A stretch of DNA of 7,430 nt from XYA12-FULL-58-9 sp001798605 (GTDB taxonomy: Bacteria; Myxococcota; XYA12-FULL-58-9), in the NCBI GenBank assembly GCA_036736205.1, contig DAINMX010000288.1:1-7430 (forward strand). Direction: 5' to 3'. The notes below the pieces were generated by a model. That model was not told the origin of the DNA, ran no database searches, and worked only from the letters and a program-made list of their open reading frames with translations. Position 1 is the stretch's first letter. The number at the start of each line of letters is the position of its first letter. Positions 1-6,690 of the stretch are shown here, piece after piece. Both the position numbers and the translations under genes were made by a program.

Positions 1-293
1 AGGGTATAGGTGGTATCCGCCGTGATGTTGATGCTCGTCGTCTCGCCATTTGCCAGCGTACTCACGCCCTGATTGATGCTGCAGCTTGGTGAGGGCGTGG
101 GATAATTGGAATAGCTCCAAGTCCACGTCACTTCCGTTGCCTCCCCAATCAAAACGGACGCGGGGCTTACGGAAAACGCGGCGATCTCCGGCGAAACGGG
201 ATCTTTTTCATACCCGACCACCAGTTCTTCTTCGCAGGAGACAGAAACAAGAGCGATTGGTGCCAAAACCAAAGCCCAAATTCTTCTATTCAT
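1..293 (-). CDS. Lipoprotein with Ig-like domain, N-terminal part (cut by window edge)
   Basis: This gene reads leftward off the window; 97 codons are visible and the C-terminus is missing. The ATG at 293-291 is preceded by GGGAGAAGG, a good ribosome binding site, and by a strong promoter (323-350). The protein opens with basic residues (MNRR), a hydrophobic stretch and SVSC followed by EEE, which fits a lipoprotein signal with lipidation at Cys20. From about residue 36 (IAAFSVSPASVLIGE) to the edge the sequence has the pattern of a bacterial Ig-like/PKD-type beta-sandwich: an S-P-x-x-V-x-x-G strand, a TWTWSY strand, then 'NGETTSINITADTTYT', typical of repeats in large surface proteins. It probably continues with more such domains. 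Function is unknown; an envelope-anchored structural or adhesive role is inference. The signal and Ig-like fold are well supported, the specific family is not. Confidence 0.8.
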   Translation of the reverse strand, partial: MNRRIWALVLAPIALVSVSCEEELVVGYEKDPVSPEIAAFSVSPASVLIGEATEVTWTWSYSNYPTPSPSCSINQGVSTLANGETTSINITADTTYT

Positions 294-322
294 GAACCTT
301 CTCCCGTTGCTTGTTCTGCTGG

Positions 323-350
323 ATTATTCTCCCTAGGTGGGTGGTGTCAA
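323..350 (-). promoter_or_regulatory. Sigma-70-like promoter for the leftmost lipoprotein gene
   Basis: Read on the minus strand, TTGACA (350-345) matches the -35 consensus perfectly. AATAAT (328-323) matches the -10 consensus at 5 of 6 positions, with a 16-base spacer. Transcription would start near 315-316, giving a short leader of about 22 bases that contains the ribosome binding site of the gene starting at 293. This suggests that gene is transcribed on its own rather than only by read-through from the pair to its right. Confidence 0.65.
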
Positions 351-402
351 ACAGCGGGATTTCGGATCACTGAACATGTCGAGTAACTTAGCCTGACACG
401 TC

Positions 403-891
403 TCAGATGACTGCTGGCGCTTGGGTCTTCTGCCTCTGACGTCCTTCTATTTGAGGCACCACCCGAACAATGTCTGCATCGACGCGGACTCGGACGATGC
501 CAGGCCAAATGGGCAGCATATTGATCCACAAGAAAGAGTTGGTGGGGACGTTGCGCTCCAAGTGGCAACGCAATCTAACCACAGCTTCGCCACCGAGCTC
601 GGCGACGCGCGCGTTGAGTTGGTCTGAAAAGTCGATCTTCCCCAAAGGCGCCAACGTCCACATGATCCCGTAGCCTTGAACCTCGGTCTCAAAGTGTCCA
701 AGAACCTCCTGGCGTTCGGGGGGGATGATTTCCCCGTGCTGGTCCAGGACCGATTGGCTCATGGACACGGGTACCTTCATTGAATCGAAGCGGACGCGGT
801 GGCGAGCGCCGGCGCAGTTACAGAGGCAAATCGCCAAGAGAAGAGTTGCGGTGAGCGTGGTTAGAGTGGTTAGGGTAGTTAGAGTTCTCAT
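403..891 (-). CDS. Small lipoprotein of unknown function
   Basis: A 162-residue predicted lipoprotein. The start at 891 is preferred over an ATG 21 bases upstream because AGGAGG lies just before it and because it forms an ATGA overlap with the stop of the upstream gene, a sign of translational coupling. The signal peptide is odd: after MR it consists of TLT repeats (residues 3-14, encoded by 9-bp tandem repeats), then LLLAICLCNC. Lipidation could be at Cys22 or Cys26. The mature part contains 'KVPVSMSQSVLDQHG', 'VQGYGIMWTLAPLGKIDFSDQLNARVAELGGEAVVRLRC' split over its middle, and a C-terminal strand region 'GIVRVRVDADIVRV'. This layout (a polar start, an amphipathic helix ending in GG-A-VV, then paired beta strands) resembles small uncharacterised lipoproteins common in Gram-negative bacteria. 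I do not recognise a named family. It lies in a two-gene unit with the lipoprotein at 888-1355. Confidence 0.85.
   Translation of the reverse strand: MRTLTTLTTLTTLTATLLLAICLCNCAGARHRVRFDSMKVPVSMSQSVLDQHGEIIPPERQEVLGHFETEVQGYGIMWTLAPLGKIDFSDQLNARVAELGGEAVVRLRCHLERNVPTNSFLWINMLPIWPGIVRVRVDADIVRVVPQIEGRQRQKTQAPAVI
851..886 (-). repeat. 9-bp in-frame tandem repeats in a signal-peptide coding region
   Basis: Four consecutive 9-base units lie here: on the plus strand gtgagcgtg, gttagagtg, gttagggta and gttagagtt. The last three differ from one another at only a few bases. On the minus strand they encode repeated Thr-Leu-Thr in the lipoprotein signal peptide. Since 9 is a multiple of 3, a change in copy number would lengthen or shorten the hydrophobic region without a frameshift. 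Confidence 0.8.
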
Positions 892-1355
892 TTCGCCTCC
901 TCCTTTCTGCAACGAATCTGGCTGGCCGCATAAACCTGGCCAACAACCTCGACGTGCTCAGCGCTGTAGCCAAAAACACTCATGTGGATGAGGTCGGCGG
1001 CCTCGAGGTCATCGACTACGGCTACGACATCGTCGCGCCCCCCAATGGCCCGGTGAACGGCGGCGGCTGCGTTGTTGAGACGAGTGTGAGAATAGATACT
1101 CTGGCTCACCTGATAGACGGCGTTCCCTATTCTTGTCTCGTAGGTCGACGCCGCGGAAAATCCGGTGGCCTCAATTCCACCCTCGAATTGGGATAAGGCA
1201 TCGCCTGCATATGCGGCAGTGCAAGTATCACCGACCCGGGTGATGGGGCTGACCATGATGGGTGTACTCAGGGCAGTCAAATCGAGAGTCAATGGCGCAC
1301 AACCGACTGCTGTCCACAGGCCGATGGCGACTGTCCACTTCGCGTGAGATGTCAT
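888..1355 (-). CDS. Small lipoprotein of unknown function, first gene of pair
   Basis: A 155-residue predicted lipoprotein. The ATG at 1355 follows CAGGAGAACGAAA, a good ribosome binding site. The N-terminus MTSHAKWTVAIGLWTAVGC gives a short basic region, a hydrophobic core and a lipobox-like AVGC, so Cys19 is the likely lipidated residue. The mature protein contains 'VSPITRVGDTCTAAYAGDALSQFEGGIEATGF', faintly like the start of small TRL-type lipoproteins. The C-terminal half contains 'AADLIHMSVFGYSAEHVEVVGQVYA', a two-strand pattern seen in many small envelope proteins. These resemblances are weak and I assign no function. The stop TGA overlaps the ATG of the next gene (ATGA), so the two are very probably co-transcribed and translationally coupled, and may act together in the envelope. 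The 170 bases upstream separate it from the divergent plus-strand zinc-ribbon gene. Confidence 0.82.
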   Translation of the reverse strand: MTSHAKWTVAIGLWTAVGCAPLTLDLTALSTPIMVSPITRVGDTCTAAYAGDALSQFEGGIEATGFSAASTYETRIGNAVYQVSQSIYSHTRLNNAAAAVHRAIGGRDDVVAVVDDLEAADLIHMSVFGYSAEHVEVVGQVYAASQIRCRKEEAK

Positions 1356-1525
1356 TTTCGTTCTCCTGAAAGTTTCATGGCAGTCTCAAAGCAGGTTTGG
1401 TGCCATCGAAATCATTGGGTTCTTCCGGCAATCCAGAGATGCTGTGATGCAAAATGGAACCGTCGAGGTCCCACAATGAGACTCGACGGTTGCGTCTCGG
1501 CCAGAGGGTGGCAATATCCCTGGTT
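1356..1525. other. Divergent intergenic region with two inverted repeats
   Basis: This stretch separates the leftward lipoprotein pair from the rightward zinc-ribbon gene and should hold both promoters, but I see no clear -35/-10 pair on either strand. It holds two stem-forming sequences. One is ATGGCA/TGCCAT with an inner CAAA/TTTG (1377-1406), which would lie in the leader of the lipoprotein pair. The other is a perfect 10-bp inverted repeat (1458-1467 with 1482-1491). If the zinc-ribbon gene really starts at 1454, the second repeat would be coding. Confidence 0.5.
1458..1491. repeat. Perfect 10-bp inverted repeat (stem-loop or operator)
   Basis: AACCGTCGAG (1458-1467) and CTCGACGGTT (1482-1491) are perfect reverse complements separated by 14 bases. 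Neither side is followed by a long T tract; in the leftward direction there is a short TTTT three bases beyond the stem. It could be an operator for a dimeric regulator between the divergent genes, or a leader hairpin. Confidence 0.55.
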
Positions 1526-1741
1526 ATGACTGCGAATCTCCGGTCCAGAAACAGACGTCGTCGGGCGAAGGACAGTGTTTGCAGCTGTTGTCGTGTAGTG
1601 AGTGGGTTCTGTTGGACATGCAGATGTGGCTTGGCCATGTGTCAGCCCTGCATGGAAGAGAACAAGTGGGGCCTCACCTGCAACAACATCACTTGGGTGT
1701 GTCCAAACTGTGGGGAGTCAAATGGGTACGGCAACCAGTAA
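1526..1741 (+). CDS. Small cysteine-rich zinc-ribbon protein
   Basis: A 71-residue protein from the ATG at 1526. An in-frame ATG at 1454 would give 95 residues, but the extra 24 look non-protein-like and would run through the inverted repeat at 1458-1491; neither start has a strong ribosome binding site, so the start is uncertain. After an arginine-rich segment (RSRNRRRRAK), the protein has four CxxC pairs: Cys19/22, Cys29/32, Cys39/42 and Cys59/62, plus Cys21, 34 and 52. It ends in 'TWVCPNCGESNGYGNQ'. Paired CxxC knuckles of this kind bind structural zinc, here probably two ions. The region GFCWTCRCG-x-x-MCQPCMEEN-x-WG-x-TCNNITW looks like a conserved small zinc-ribbon family, but I cannot name it. 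It is probably cytoplasmic, and could contact nucleic acid or another protein through its basic N-terminus (inference). Its last 20 bases overlap the next gene, so the two may be translationally coupled. Confidence 0.75.
   Translation: MTANLRSRNRRRRAKDSVCSCCRVVSGFCWTCRCGLAMCQPCMEENKWGLTCNNITWVCPNCGESNGYGNQ
1712..1717 (+). promoter_or_regulatory. Ribosome binding site deciding the start of the large lipoprotein
   Basis: GGGGAG ends four bases before the ATG at 1722 and lies inside the end of the zinc-ribbon gene. The second possible start, ATG 1761, sits at the same place in the duplicated unit. That unit begins after GGGGAG, so the second start lacks this site. This favours 1722 as the start and a signal peptide with a 13-residue extension. 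Confidence 0.5.
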
Positions 1742-1795
1742 GGGTTCTTGGCTCGCTCAAATGGGTACGGCAACCAGTAAGGGTTCTTGGCTCGC
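1718..1795 (+). repeat. Perfect 39-bp tandem duplication across a gene junction
   Basis: Bases 1718-1756 are repeated without a mismatch at 1757-1795; identity stops at the next base on the right. Each copy begins TCAAATGGGTACGG and ends TTCTTGGCTCGC. The first copy holds the last codons and TAA of the zinc-ribbon gene together with the ATG and first residues of the large lipoprotein. The second copy repeats the same start, MGTATSKGSWLA. Because 39 is 13 codons, both reading frames stay open in phase. Confidence 0.95.
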
Positions 1796-4700
1796 GCTCA
1801 TCCCATTGTTCGCGTTTGGGTTTGCGATTGCGTGTGACGCAGATTCACCCGGTGGCAACGGCCCCGGTGGAAACGATGCGATGCCAACGCTCTCGTGGAG
1901 CAGTGCTGCGCAGACTGTGGGTGAGGGAGTAGGGGAGGTCGAAGTTGGGCTCGTCCTAAACGAGTCGAGCAGCGAAGACTTTGAAGTGCAGTTCGTGGTG
2001 GGGGGCACCGCTGTCTATCCAGACGATCACAATCTCATCGCGGCGTCGGTGCGTTTGCCCAAGGGCACGACGTCGGCGGTGATTTCCTTTGGTGTCATCG
2101 ACGATGGGTTGGTTGAGGGGGATGAGACTGTTGTTGTCGAGCTCAGTGCTCCGCCAAACGTGTTGCTCGGCAATCGGCGGCACACCGTCACCATCGACGA
2201 CAACGAGCCAGAGCTCACGTTGGTTTCTCCAAACGGTGGCGAGGTTTGGATTGCTGGAGAGCAAGAGTCGATCACTTGGCTGAGCTTGCTCTCGGGTGCC
2301 ACCATTGACGTCGACTACTCCATCGACGCCGGCAACAACTGGCAGGTGATCGCAAGCGGTGCCGAGGACGTTGGGGTTATGCCGTGGAGCATTCCCGAGG
2401 TCGACAGTGTCGCGGCGTTGGTGCGGGTGCGCGCAACCGACGGCAGCGTCGAGGACACCTCAGACAGTGTCTTTGAGTTGCTCACGCCCAAGTCAACCTG
2501 GTTCGTTGATTCCTCTGTCGGAGGTGATGGCACGTCCTGGCTCACAGCGTTTGCCACCGTTCAAGAGGCGATGGCTGCAGCCTCCGCGGGTGATGAGATA
2601 TGGGTCGCGGCTGGAAGCTATTTGCGCGACGGCGACGACGATGTGGTCCTTGCCATGAAAGACGGCGTCACGGTCATGGGGGGCTTCATTGGCGTCGAGA
2701 CACAGCGGGAACAACGAGATCCGAGCATCCACACGACGACCCTCGATGGTGGCGGCATGGTGGAAAGTGTCGTGCGCGGCGCAACTCGGGCCGTACTCGA
2801 CGGCTTTGTGGTGACCGGCGGTGTTGCGAGCGCCGCTGGCGGCGGAATCTATGCCGCCGACGTCTCGGGCCTCACCATTCGACGCTGCGTGATTGAAAAC
2901 AATCACGCCGAAGAACGCGGTGGCGGTCTGTTTGTCGCAAACGCCACAGGGCTCTTCATCGATGGGAGCCGTTTTGCCGGCAATGACGCGGCCGATACCA
3001 GCGGCAGCAATCCGAGCTCGGGAGGCGGCATGACGTTGATTGATACGCGGGCATTGGTGCAAGGATGTGTGCTCGAAGCAAACACCGCGAATGGCGGCGG
3101 GGGGGGCATGAGCATTGAAGGCGGCGCTGTGGTGGTGTCGCAAACCACGATAGCAGGCAATCACGAGCTCGGTGCTCTCTCTGGGGGGGCAGTCGCCGTC
3201 GAGCACGGCGACCTGATTCTTGCGCGCTCTGAGCTCAGGCTCAATAACGGTTTTGAAGGCGGAGCCATTCGCAGCGAAGGTGGCTCTGTCAGCATCCGCG
3301 GTTGTCTGATTGCCAACAATGAGTCAAGCGAGGCGGGTGGGGTGATCTTTGCCTCCGGGACGGCGGTCGAGATCTCCGGTAGCACGTTGGTGCACAACGC
3401 TGCGGGACCAAACAATGCAGTGATCACAAGTCACGGCGGCACGGTCAGTCTCGTCAATAGCATCGCCTGGGACAACGCGCCGTTGTTTGCTGACGGTGGT
3501 GCCTACGCGGTGAGTTACAGCGCCCTGCAGGAGACTCGCGGCTTCAACGATGGCGGCAATCTGATCACAGCCGCACCAATGTTTGTTGATCCCAACCGTG
3601 ACGATTTCAGACTCAGTCAGGCGTCTCCTTGCATTGACGTCGCAGATCCCAGGGCTGCGTTGGCTGTCGATCTCGATGGCAACAGGCGTCGTGACGACCC
3701 AGGCATGCCCAACCTGGGTGTTGGCATGCCCCCGGCCGATCTGGGAGCGTTCGAGTTCGTCGGCGATACGACCCTGCGTCTGCTCACCCCAAATGGCGGT
3801 GAAGTGTGGGACGTCGGCACCACCCAATCGATTACCTGGGACGCCCACAGCAGCATCGCCACTATCCGTATAGAGATCAGCTGTGATGACGGACAGAACC
3901 ACACTGACGTCACCGCCAACGTGGCGGCCGCAGACGGGGTCTATGCTTGGGACATCCCCGGGCCGGGCGCGCCTCGGTGTTCATTGCGCATTGCTGACGT
4001 TGCCCAACTGGTCGTCCTTGACCGATCAGATCACCCGTTTGCGATCGTCTCCAACGCGACGTGGTTCGTTGATGCCGGTGTCGCCGACTCGGGAAATGGT
4101 CAAACTTGGGGTGCGGCGTTTCGCACCATACAGGAAGGAGTCGACGCCGCGAGCTTCGGCGACGAGGTACATGTGGCAAGGGGCACCTATCGGGCCGCCG
4201 GGGCCGACGTCATCGCCACCATGAAGGAAGGAACCGATCTACTTGGCGGTTATGATGCGAGCACAGGCGTGCGCGATATCGCTGGCAATCCGACTCGTAT
4301 CGACGGGCAAGGCACTGCGACGCACGTGGTTGTCGCCGCCGATGCTCGTCTTGATGGTTTCGTTGTCGAGAACGGCAACGCCAATGGTGGGGCAGGACCG
4401 TGGGACATCCACGGTGGTGGGATTCTCATTGTGGATGTATCACCCGAGATTCGCGACTGCGTCGTCCGTGCCTGCACCGCCGAGATGCATGGAGGCGGCA
4501 TCTATGTGACAGGCTCTCGAGCAGCGCCGATCATTGTTGACACTGAGCTTGTCGATGGCGCTGCGCGCAACGGTGGATGCATGTTCGTGGCCGCTGGCAG
4601 CGTCCCGGTCCTCACGGGCGTCACCTTCACCAGTTGCTCGACCAACTTGGGTTATGGCGGCGCAATCGGCGTCAACGAAGGGGCATTACCCTATTTCTCA

Positions 4701-5501
4701 AATTGTTTCTTCGTGGACAACACCGCGGGCAATGGTGGCGCGGTGGCTCTGTTTAATGCGCGAGAGGCGGTAGTGTTTCAGGGTTGCGATTTCGAAGGCA
4801 ACGAGGCCGCGCAGAACGGTGGTGCCATTCAGAATATTGGCAGCACCATCGAGTTGCGTGACGTTTGGTTCATCGACAACAGCGCCGGTGTACGTGGCGG
4901 TGCCATCTACCAGACCGAGATGGGCACACCGACGCGGTTGCACGCTACGAACGGCGTGTTTGTTGGCAATCAGGCCTGGGGTGATGACGCGGCCCACGGT
5001 GGGGGCGCGCTCTACATGGCGAACGCGACGGTTGCGACTCTCCTTCACTGCACCGTGACCGCCAACGCAGCACGGGGTGACAATGGCACAGCGGGAGCGG
5101 TTTATGTCGAAGAAGGTGAGCTCGCGGTCATCAACTCGATTCTGTGGGGCAACACTGACAGCAGCAGTGCGTCTGGGGAATGCCCTGGGAGCATTGACGC
5201 CGCCGAGATATTCATGGGAACGAGTGTCGCCGTCGGCGTTGCCTACTCCGACGTCGCTGACCGTTGTCGGGATCTTTGGCCGGGTGATGGGAATATCCAT
5301 GTCGATCCGATTTTCGCTGCGATCACGTCGCCGTACGATCTCTCCCTGGACACAGCCTCCCTCTGCATCGATGCTGCCAACGGCTCTCTCTCTCCCACGC
5401 GCGATATAGCTGACAACCAACGATACGATCATCCCGATCACAGTGGCGGTGTGGGCGACCCGCCCTACGCGGACATGGGTGCTCTCGAGTACATGCCGTA
5501 G
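1722..5501 (+). CDS. Giant surface lipoprotein: Calx-beta, then two Ig-like plus beta-helix modules
   Basis: A 1259-residue protein from ATG 1722 (1246 from ATG 1761; an open frame back to 1602 has no support). The signal peptide ends GFAIAC with Cys38 the likely lipidated residue, followed by a DADSPGGNGPGG linker. Residues about 54-162 form a Calx-beta domain, with DDGLVEGDE at 127-135 and a closing TIDDNE at 157-162. Residues about 164-254 are an Ig-like domain with SPNGGEVW (N171). From 258 (TWFVDSS) to about 680 is a right-handed beta-helix of the pectate-lyase/Pmp type, with many GGGI/GGGL/GGAI turns, closing with SPCID and DLGAFEF. A second Ig-like domain (TPNGGEVW, N691) and second beta-helix (TWFVD from 780) follow, ending DMGALEYMP. 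Calx-beta domains often bind calcium; beta-helices of this type serve as adhesins, polysaccharide binders or lyases, but I see no catalytic residues I can assign. Outer-surface anchoring is inferred. The stop lies 16 bases before the assembly gap. Confidence 0.9.
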   Translation: MGTATSKGSWLAQMGTATSKGSWLALIPLFAFGFAIACDADSPGGNGPGGNDAMPTLSWSSAAQTVGEGVGEVEVGLVLNESSSEDFEVQFVVGGTAVYPDDHNLIAASVRLPKGTTSAVISFGVIDDGLVEGDETVVVELSAPPNVLLGNRRHTVTIDDNEPELTLVSPNGGEVWIAGEQESITWLSLLSGATIDVDYSIDAGNNWQVIASGAEDVGVMPWSIPEVDSVAALVRVRATDGSVEDTSDSVFELLTPKSTWFVDSSVGGDGTSWLTAFATVQEAMAAASAGDEIWVAAGSYLRDGDDDVVLAMKDGVTVMGGFIGVETQREQRDPSIHTTTLDGGGMVESVVRGATRAVLDGFVVTGGVASAAGGGIYAADVSGLTIRRCVIENNHAEERGGGLFVANATGLFIDGSRFAGNDAADTSGSNPSSGGGMTLIDTRALVQGCVLEANTANGGGGGMSIEGGAVVVSQTTIAGNHELGALSGGAVAVEHGDLILARSELRLNNGFEGGAIRSEGGSVSIRGCLIANNESSEAGGVIFASGTAVEISGSTLVHNAAGPNNAVITSHGGTVSLVNSIAWDNAPLFADGGAYAVSYSALQETRGFNDGGNLITAAPMFVDPNRDDFRLSQASPCIDVADPRAALAVDLDGNRRRDDPGMPNLGVGMPPADLGAFEFVGDTTLRLLTPNGGEVWDVGTTQSITWDAHSSIATIRIEISCDDGQNHTDVTANVAAADGVYAWDIPGPGAPRCSLRIADVAQLVVLDRSDHPFAIVSNATWFVDAGVADSGNGQTWGAAFRTIQEGVDAASFGDEVHVARGTYRAAGADVIATMKEGTDLLGGYDASTGVRDIAGNPTRIDGQGTATHVVVAADARLDGFVVENGNANGGAGPWDIHGGGILIVDVSPEIRDCVVRACTAEMHGGGIYVTGSRAAPIIVDTELVDGAARNGGCMFVAAGSVPVLTGVTFTSCSTNLGYGGAIGVNEGALPYFSNCFFVDNTAGNGGAVALFNAREAVVFQGCDFEGNEAAQNGGAIQNIGSTIELRDVWFIDNSAGVRGGAIYQTEMGTPTRLHATNGVFVGNQAWGDDAAHGGGALYMANATVATLLHCTVTANAARGDNGTAGAVYVEEGELAVINSILWGNTDSSSASGECPGSIDAAEIFMGTSVAVGVAYSDVADRCRDLWPGDGNIHVDPIFAAITSPYDLSLDTASLCIDAANGSLSPTRDIADNQRYDHPDHSGGVGDPPYADMGALEYMP
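2211..5498 (+). repeat. Internal duplication: Ig-like plus beta-helix module, two divergent copies
   Basis: Within the large lipoprotein, residues about 164-682 and 683-1259 share the same order of landmarks. These are PNGGEVW-x-x-G-x-x-x-SITW, TWFVD with a following SW/TWGAAF-TIQE-like segment, 'GDE-W/H-VA-G-Y', 'MK-GV/T-MGG', 'LDGFVV', a series of GGG turns, 'DPxF/NRDD-LS', 'CID' and 'GAFE/GALE'. The nucleotide copies are too diverged to be a recent duplication. Confidence 0.8.
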
Positions 5502-5517
5502 TCGGCAAACGCAGGTT

Positions 5518-5617
5518 NNNNNNNNNNNNNNNNNNNNNNNNNNNNNNNNNNNNNNNNNNNNNNNNNNNNNNNNNNNNNNNNNNNNNNNNNNNNNNNNNNN
5601 NNNNNNNNNNNNNNNNN
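5518..5617. other. Assembly gap of 100 N
   Basis: Exactly 100 undetermined bases, a conventional placeholder for a gap of unknown size. The 3' end of the minus-strand DHH gene falls in it, and any gene between the large lipoprotein and the DHH gene would be hidden. Open frames that run through it are artefacts. Confidence 0.98.
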
Positions 5618-6690
5618 CGGTTGATACCGATCTTGTTGAAAAACAGATCTTCGATGGTGCGTTGCACCATCGACCACAACAGATCTCTGTCACCGCAATG
5701 GGCAAATGGGCCGAGTGGGATCTTGAAGGCACCCTTGTCGGTGCGCCCACCACCATAGGGAACTCCGTGGGCATCCGCGCCAAAGAGCTCTTTAAGGTAA
5801 CGGTCGGGCTCGACCACCGCTGAGGTTGTGCGCAGGGATCCGTCTACAAACTGATTGTTGACGATGCCGTAACAGATCACTGTGTCGATGCCCTCGCGGC
5901 GCAGCAGGTAGTCGGCAGCTTGACCTATGCTGTCACGATCTTCATCCCGGACAAAACCGACACCAGCAAGCATGTAGGTGTCGGCGATGACCTTGCTGGC
6001 GTACGCGCGCTGGGTGATCTCCATGGTTCGTGGTGAGATCGACTGCATCGAGATGCCGGTGAGCAAATCGTGGTCAGCGTAACCCGCCAAAAACGCAGCC
6101 GCGCGGTAGTCGATCTCTCGTGCAAGCAGGTAGTCGTCGGTGTCTGAGCGGATGCCGTACAAGAGGGCGCTGGCGAGCCTAGCGCAGCCCGGGTTGTCGC
6201 GCTCCATGGGGGCAATGCCATCGGCGAGATACTCGGCGTAGATGGAGCTGGCAGAGCCGGCGTCCTCACGAATATCAATGAACTCGGCGGTGATCTCACC
6301 CTGTAATTTGTGATGATCGACGACGCTGACGATGGGAATGGCCCGCACATCCGTGGTGGCTTCTAGCAACTGCGCGTCGACCACCGAGATTCGGTCAAAA
6401 GTGGTGAGGTCAATGCCCTCGCCATAGCGCACCATCTCGATGGCGAGTTTCTTCACCAGCGCGCGATTCTCGTGATGAGAGATGTCATCGAAATAAAGAA
6501 TCGTCGGCTCGATGTCGAAATGTGCGCAGATGTACGCGTGTGCCATGGCGCTGCCGATGCTGTCCGGGTCTGGATAGCCACGAATGGCGATGACGTGTCG
6601 CTCGCCCCGGTGTCCGTCGAGCACCTCCCGCAAACGGTCAGCGCCCGCTTTGATGAGGACGGTCTTGGCTGAGTCCTGTTGCGATCCCAT
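5618..6690 (-). CDS. DHH/DHHA1-family phosphoesterase, C-terminal end lost in assembly gap
   Basis: 357 codons are visible from ATG 6690; the last residues are in the gap. Motifs of the DHH superfamily appear in order: RGYPDPDSIGSA (Asp41, Asp43), VVDAQ (Asp105), VVDHH (Asp125-His126-His127) and GIRSDTDD (Asp183), which together would bind two Mn or Mg ions. These are followed near the end by GVPYGGGRTDKGAFKIPLG (311-327), the substrate-binding loop of a DHHA1 domain. The family includes NrnA-type oligoribonucleases/pAp phosphatases and cyclic-dinucleotide phosphodiesterases. This protein is a cytoplasmic relative, but its exact substrate cannot be told from sequence; the NrnA label would be a guess. 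At about 360 residues it is probably nearly complete. The ribosome binding site before ATG 6690 is weak. The gene converges with the large lipoprotein gene across the gap and diverges from the FAD oxidase gene. Confidence 0.9.

Noticed and set aside
294..402. Terminator after the lipoprotein gene ending at 403
   Set aside because: The only inverted match (gtgtca near 345 and tgacac near 394) has about 40 bases between the arms and no T tract. The sequence is better explained by the promoter at 323-350.
851..886. CRISPR-like array
   Set aside because: The units are 9 bases long with no spacers and lie within a coding signal peptide, so this is a tandem repeat only.
1375..1638. Minus-strand open frame of 87 residues ending 20 bases before the lipoprotein start at 1355
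   Set aside because: Its well-placed stop is tempting, but most of it is antisense to the cysteine-rich zinc-ribbon gene, whose CxxC pattern is clearly protein-like. It has no ribosome binding site or recognisable domain.
1602..1721. Upstream extension of the large lipoprotein to ATG 1602
   Set aside because: The extra 40 residues overlap the zinc-ribbon gene in another frame and would bury the signal peptide. ATG 1722 has a ribosome binding site and gives a usable lipoprotein signal.
2493..3206. Long minus-strand open frame of 237 residues
   Set aside because: It is antisense to the first beta-helix of the large lipoprotein, a frame with obvious repeat and motif structure. Long antisense frames are expected in GC-rich repetitive coding sequence.
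5323..5633. Open frames that continue through the N run, including an extension of the DHH gene to 5323
   Set aside because: Undetermined bases cannot support a reading frame, and the part left of the gap is antisense to the large lipoprotein. The DHH gene is taken only up to 5618.
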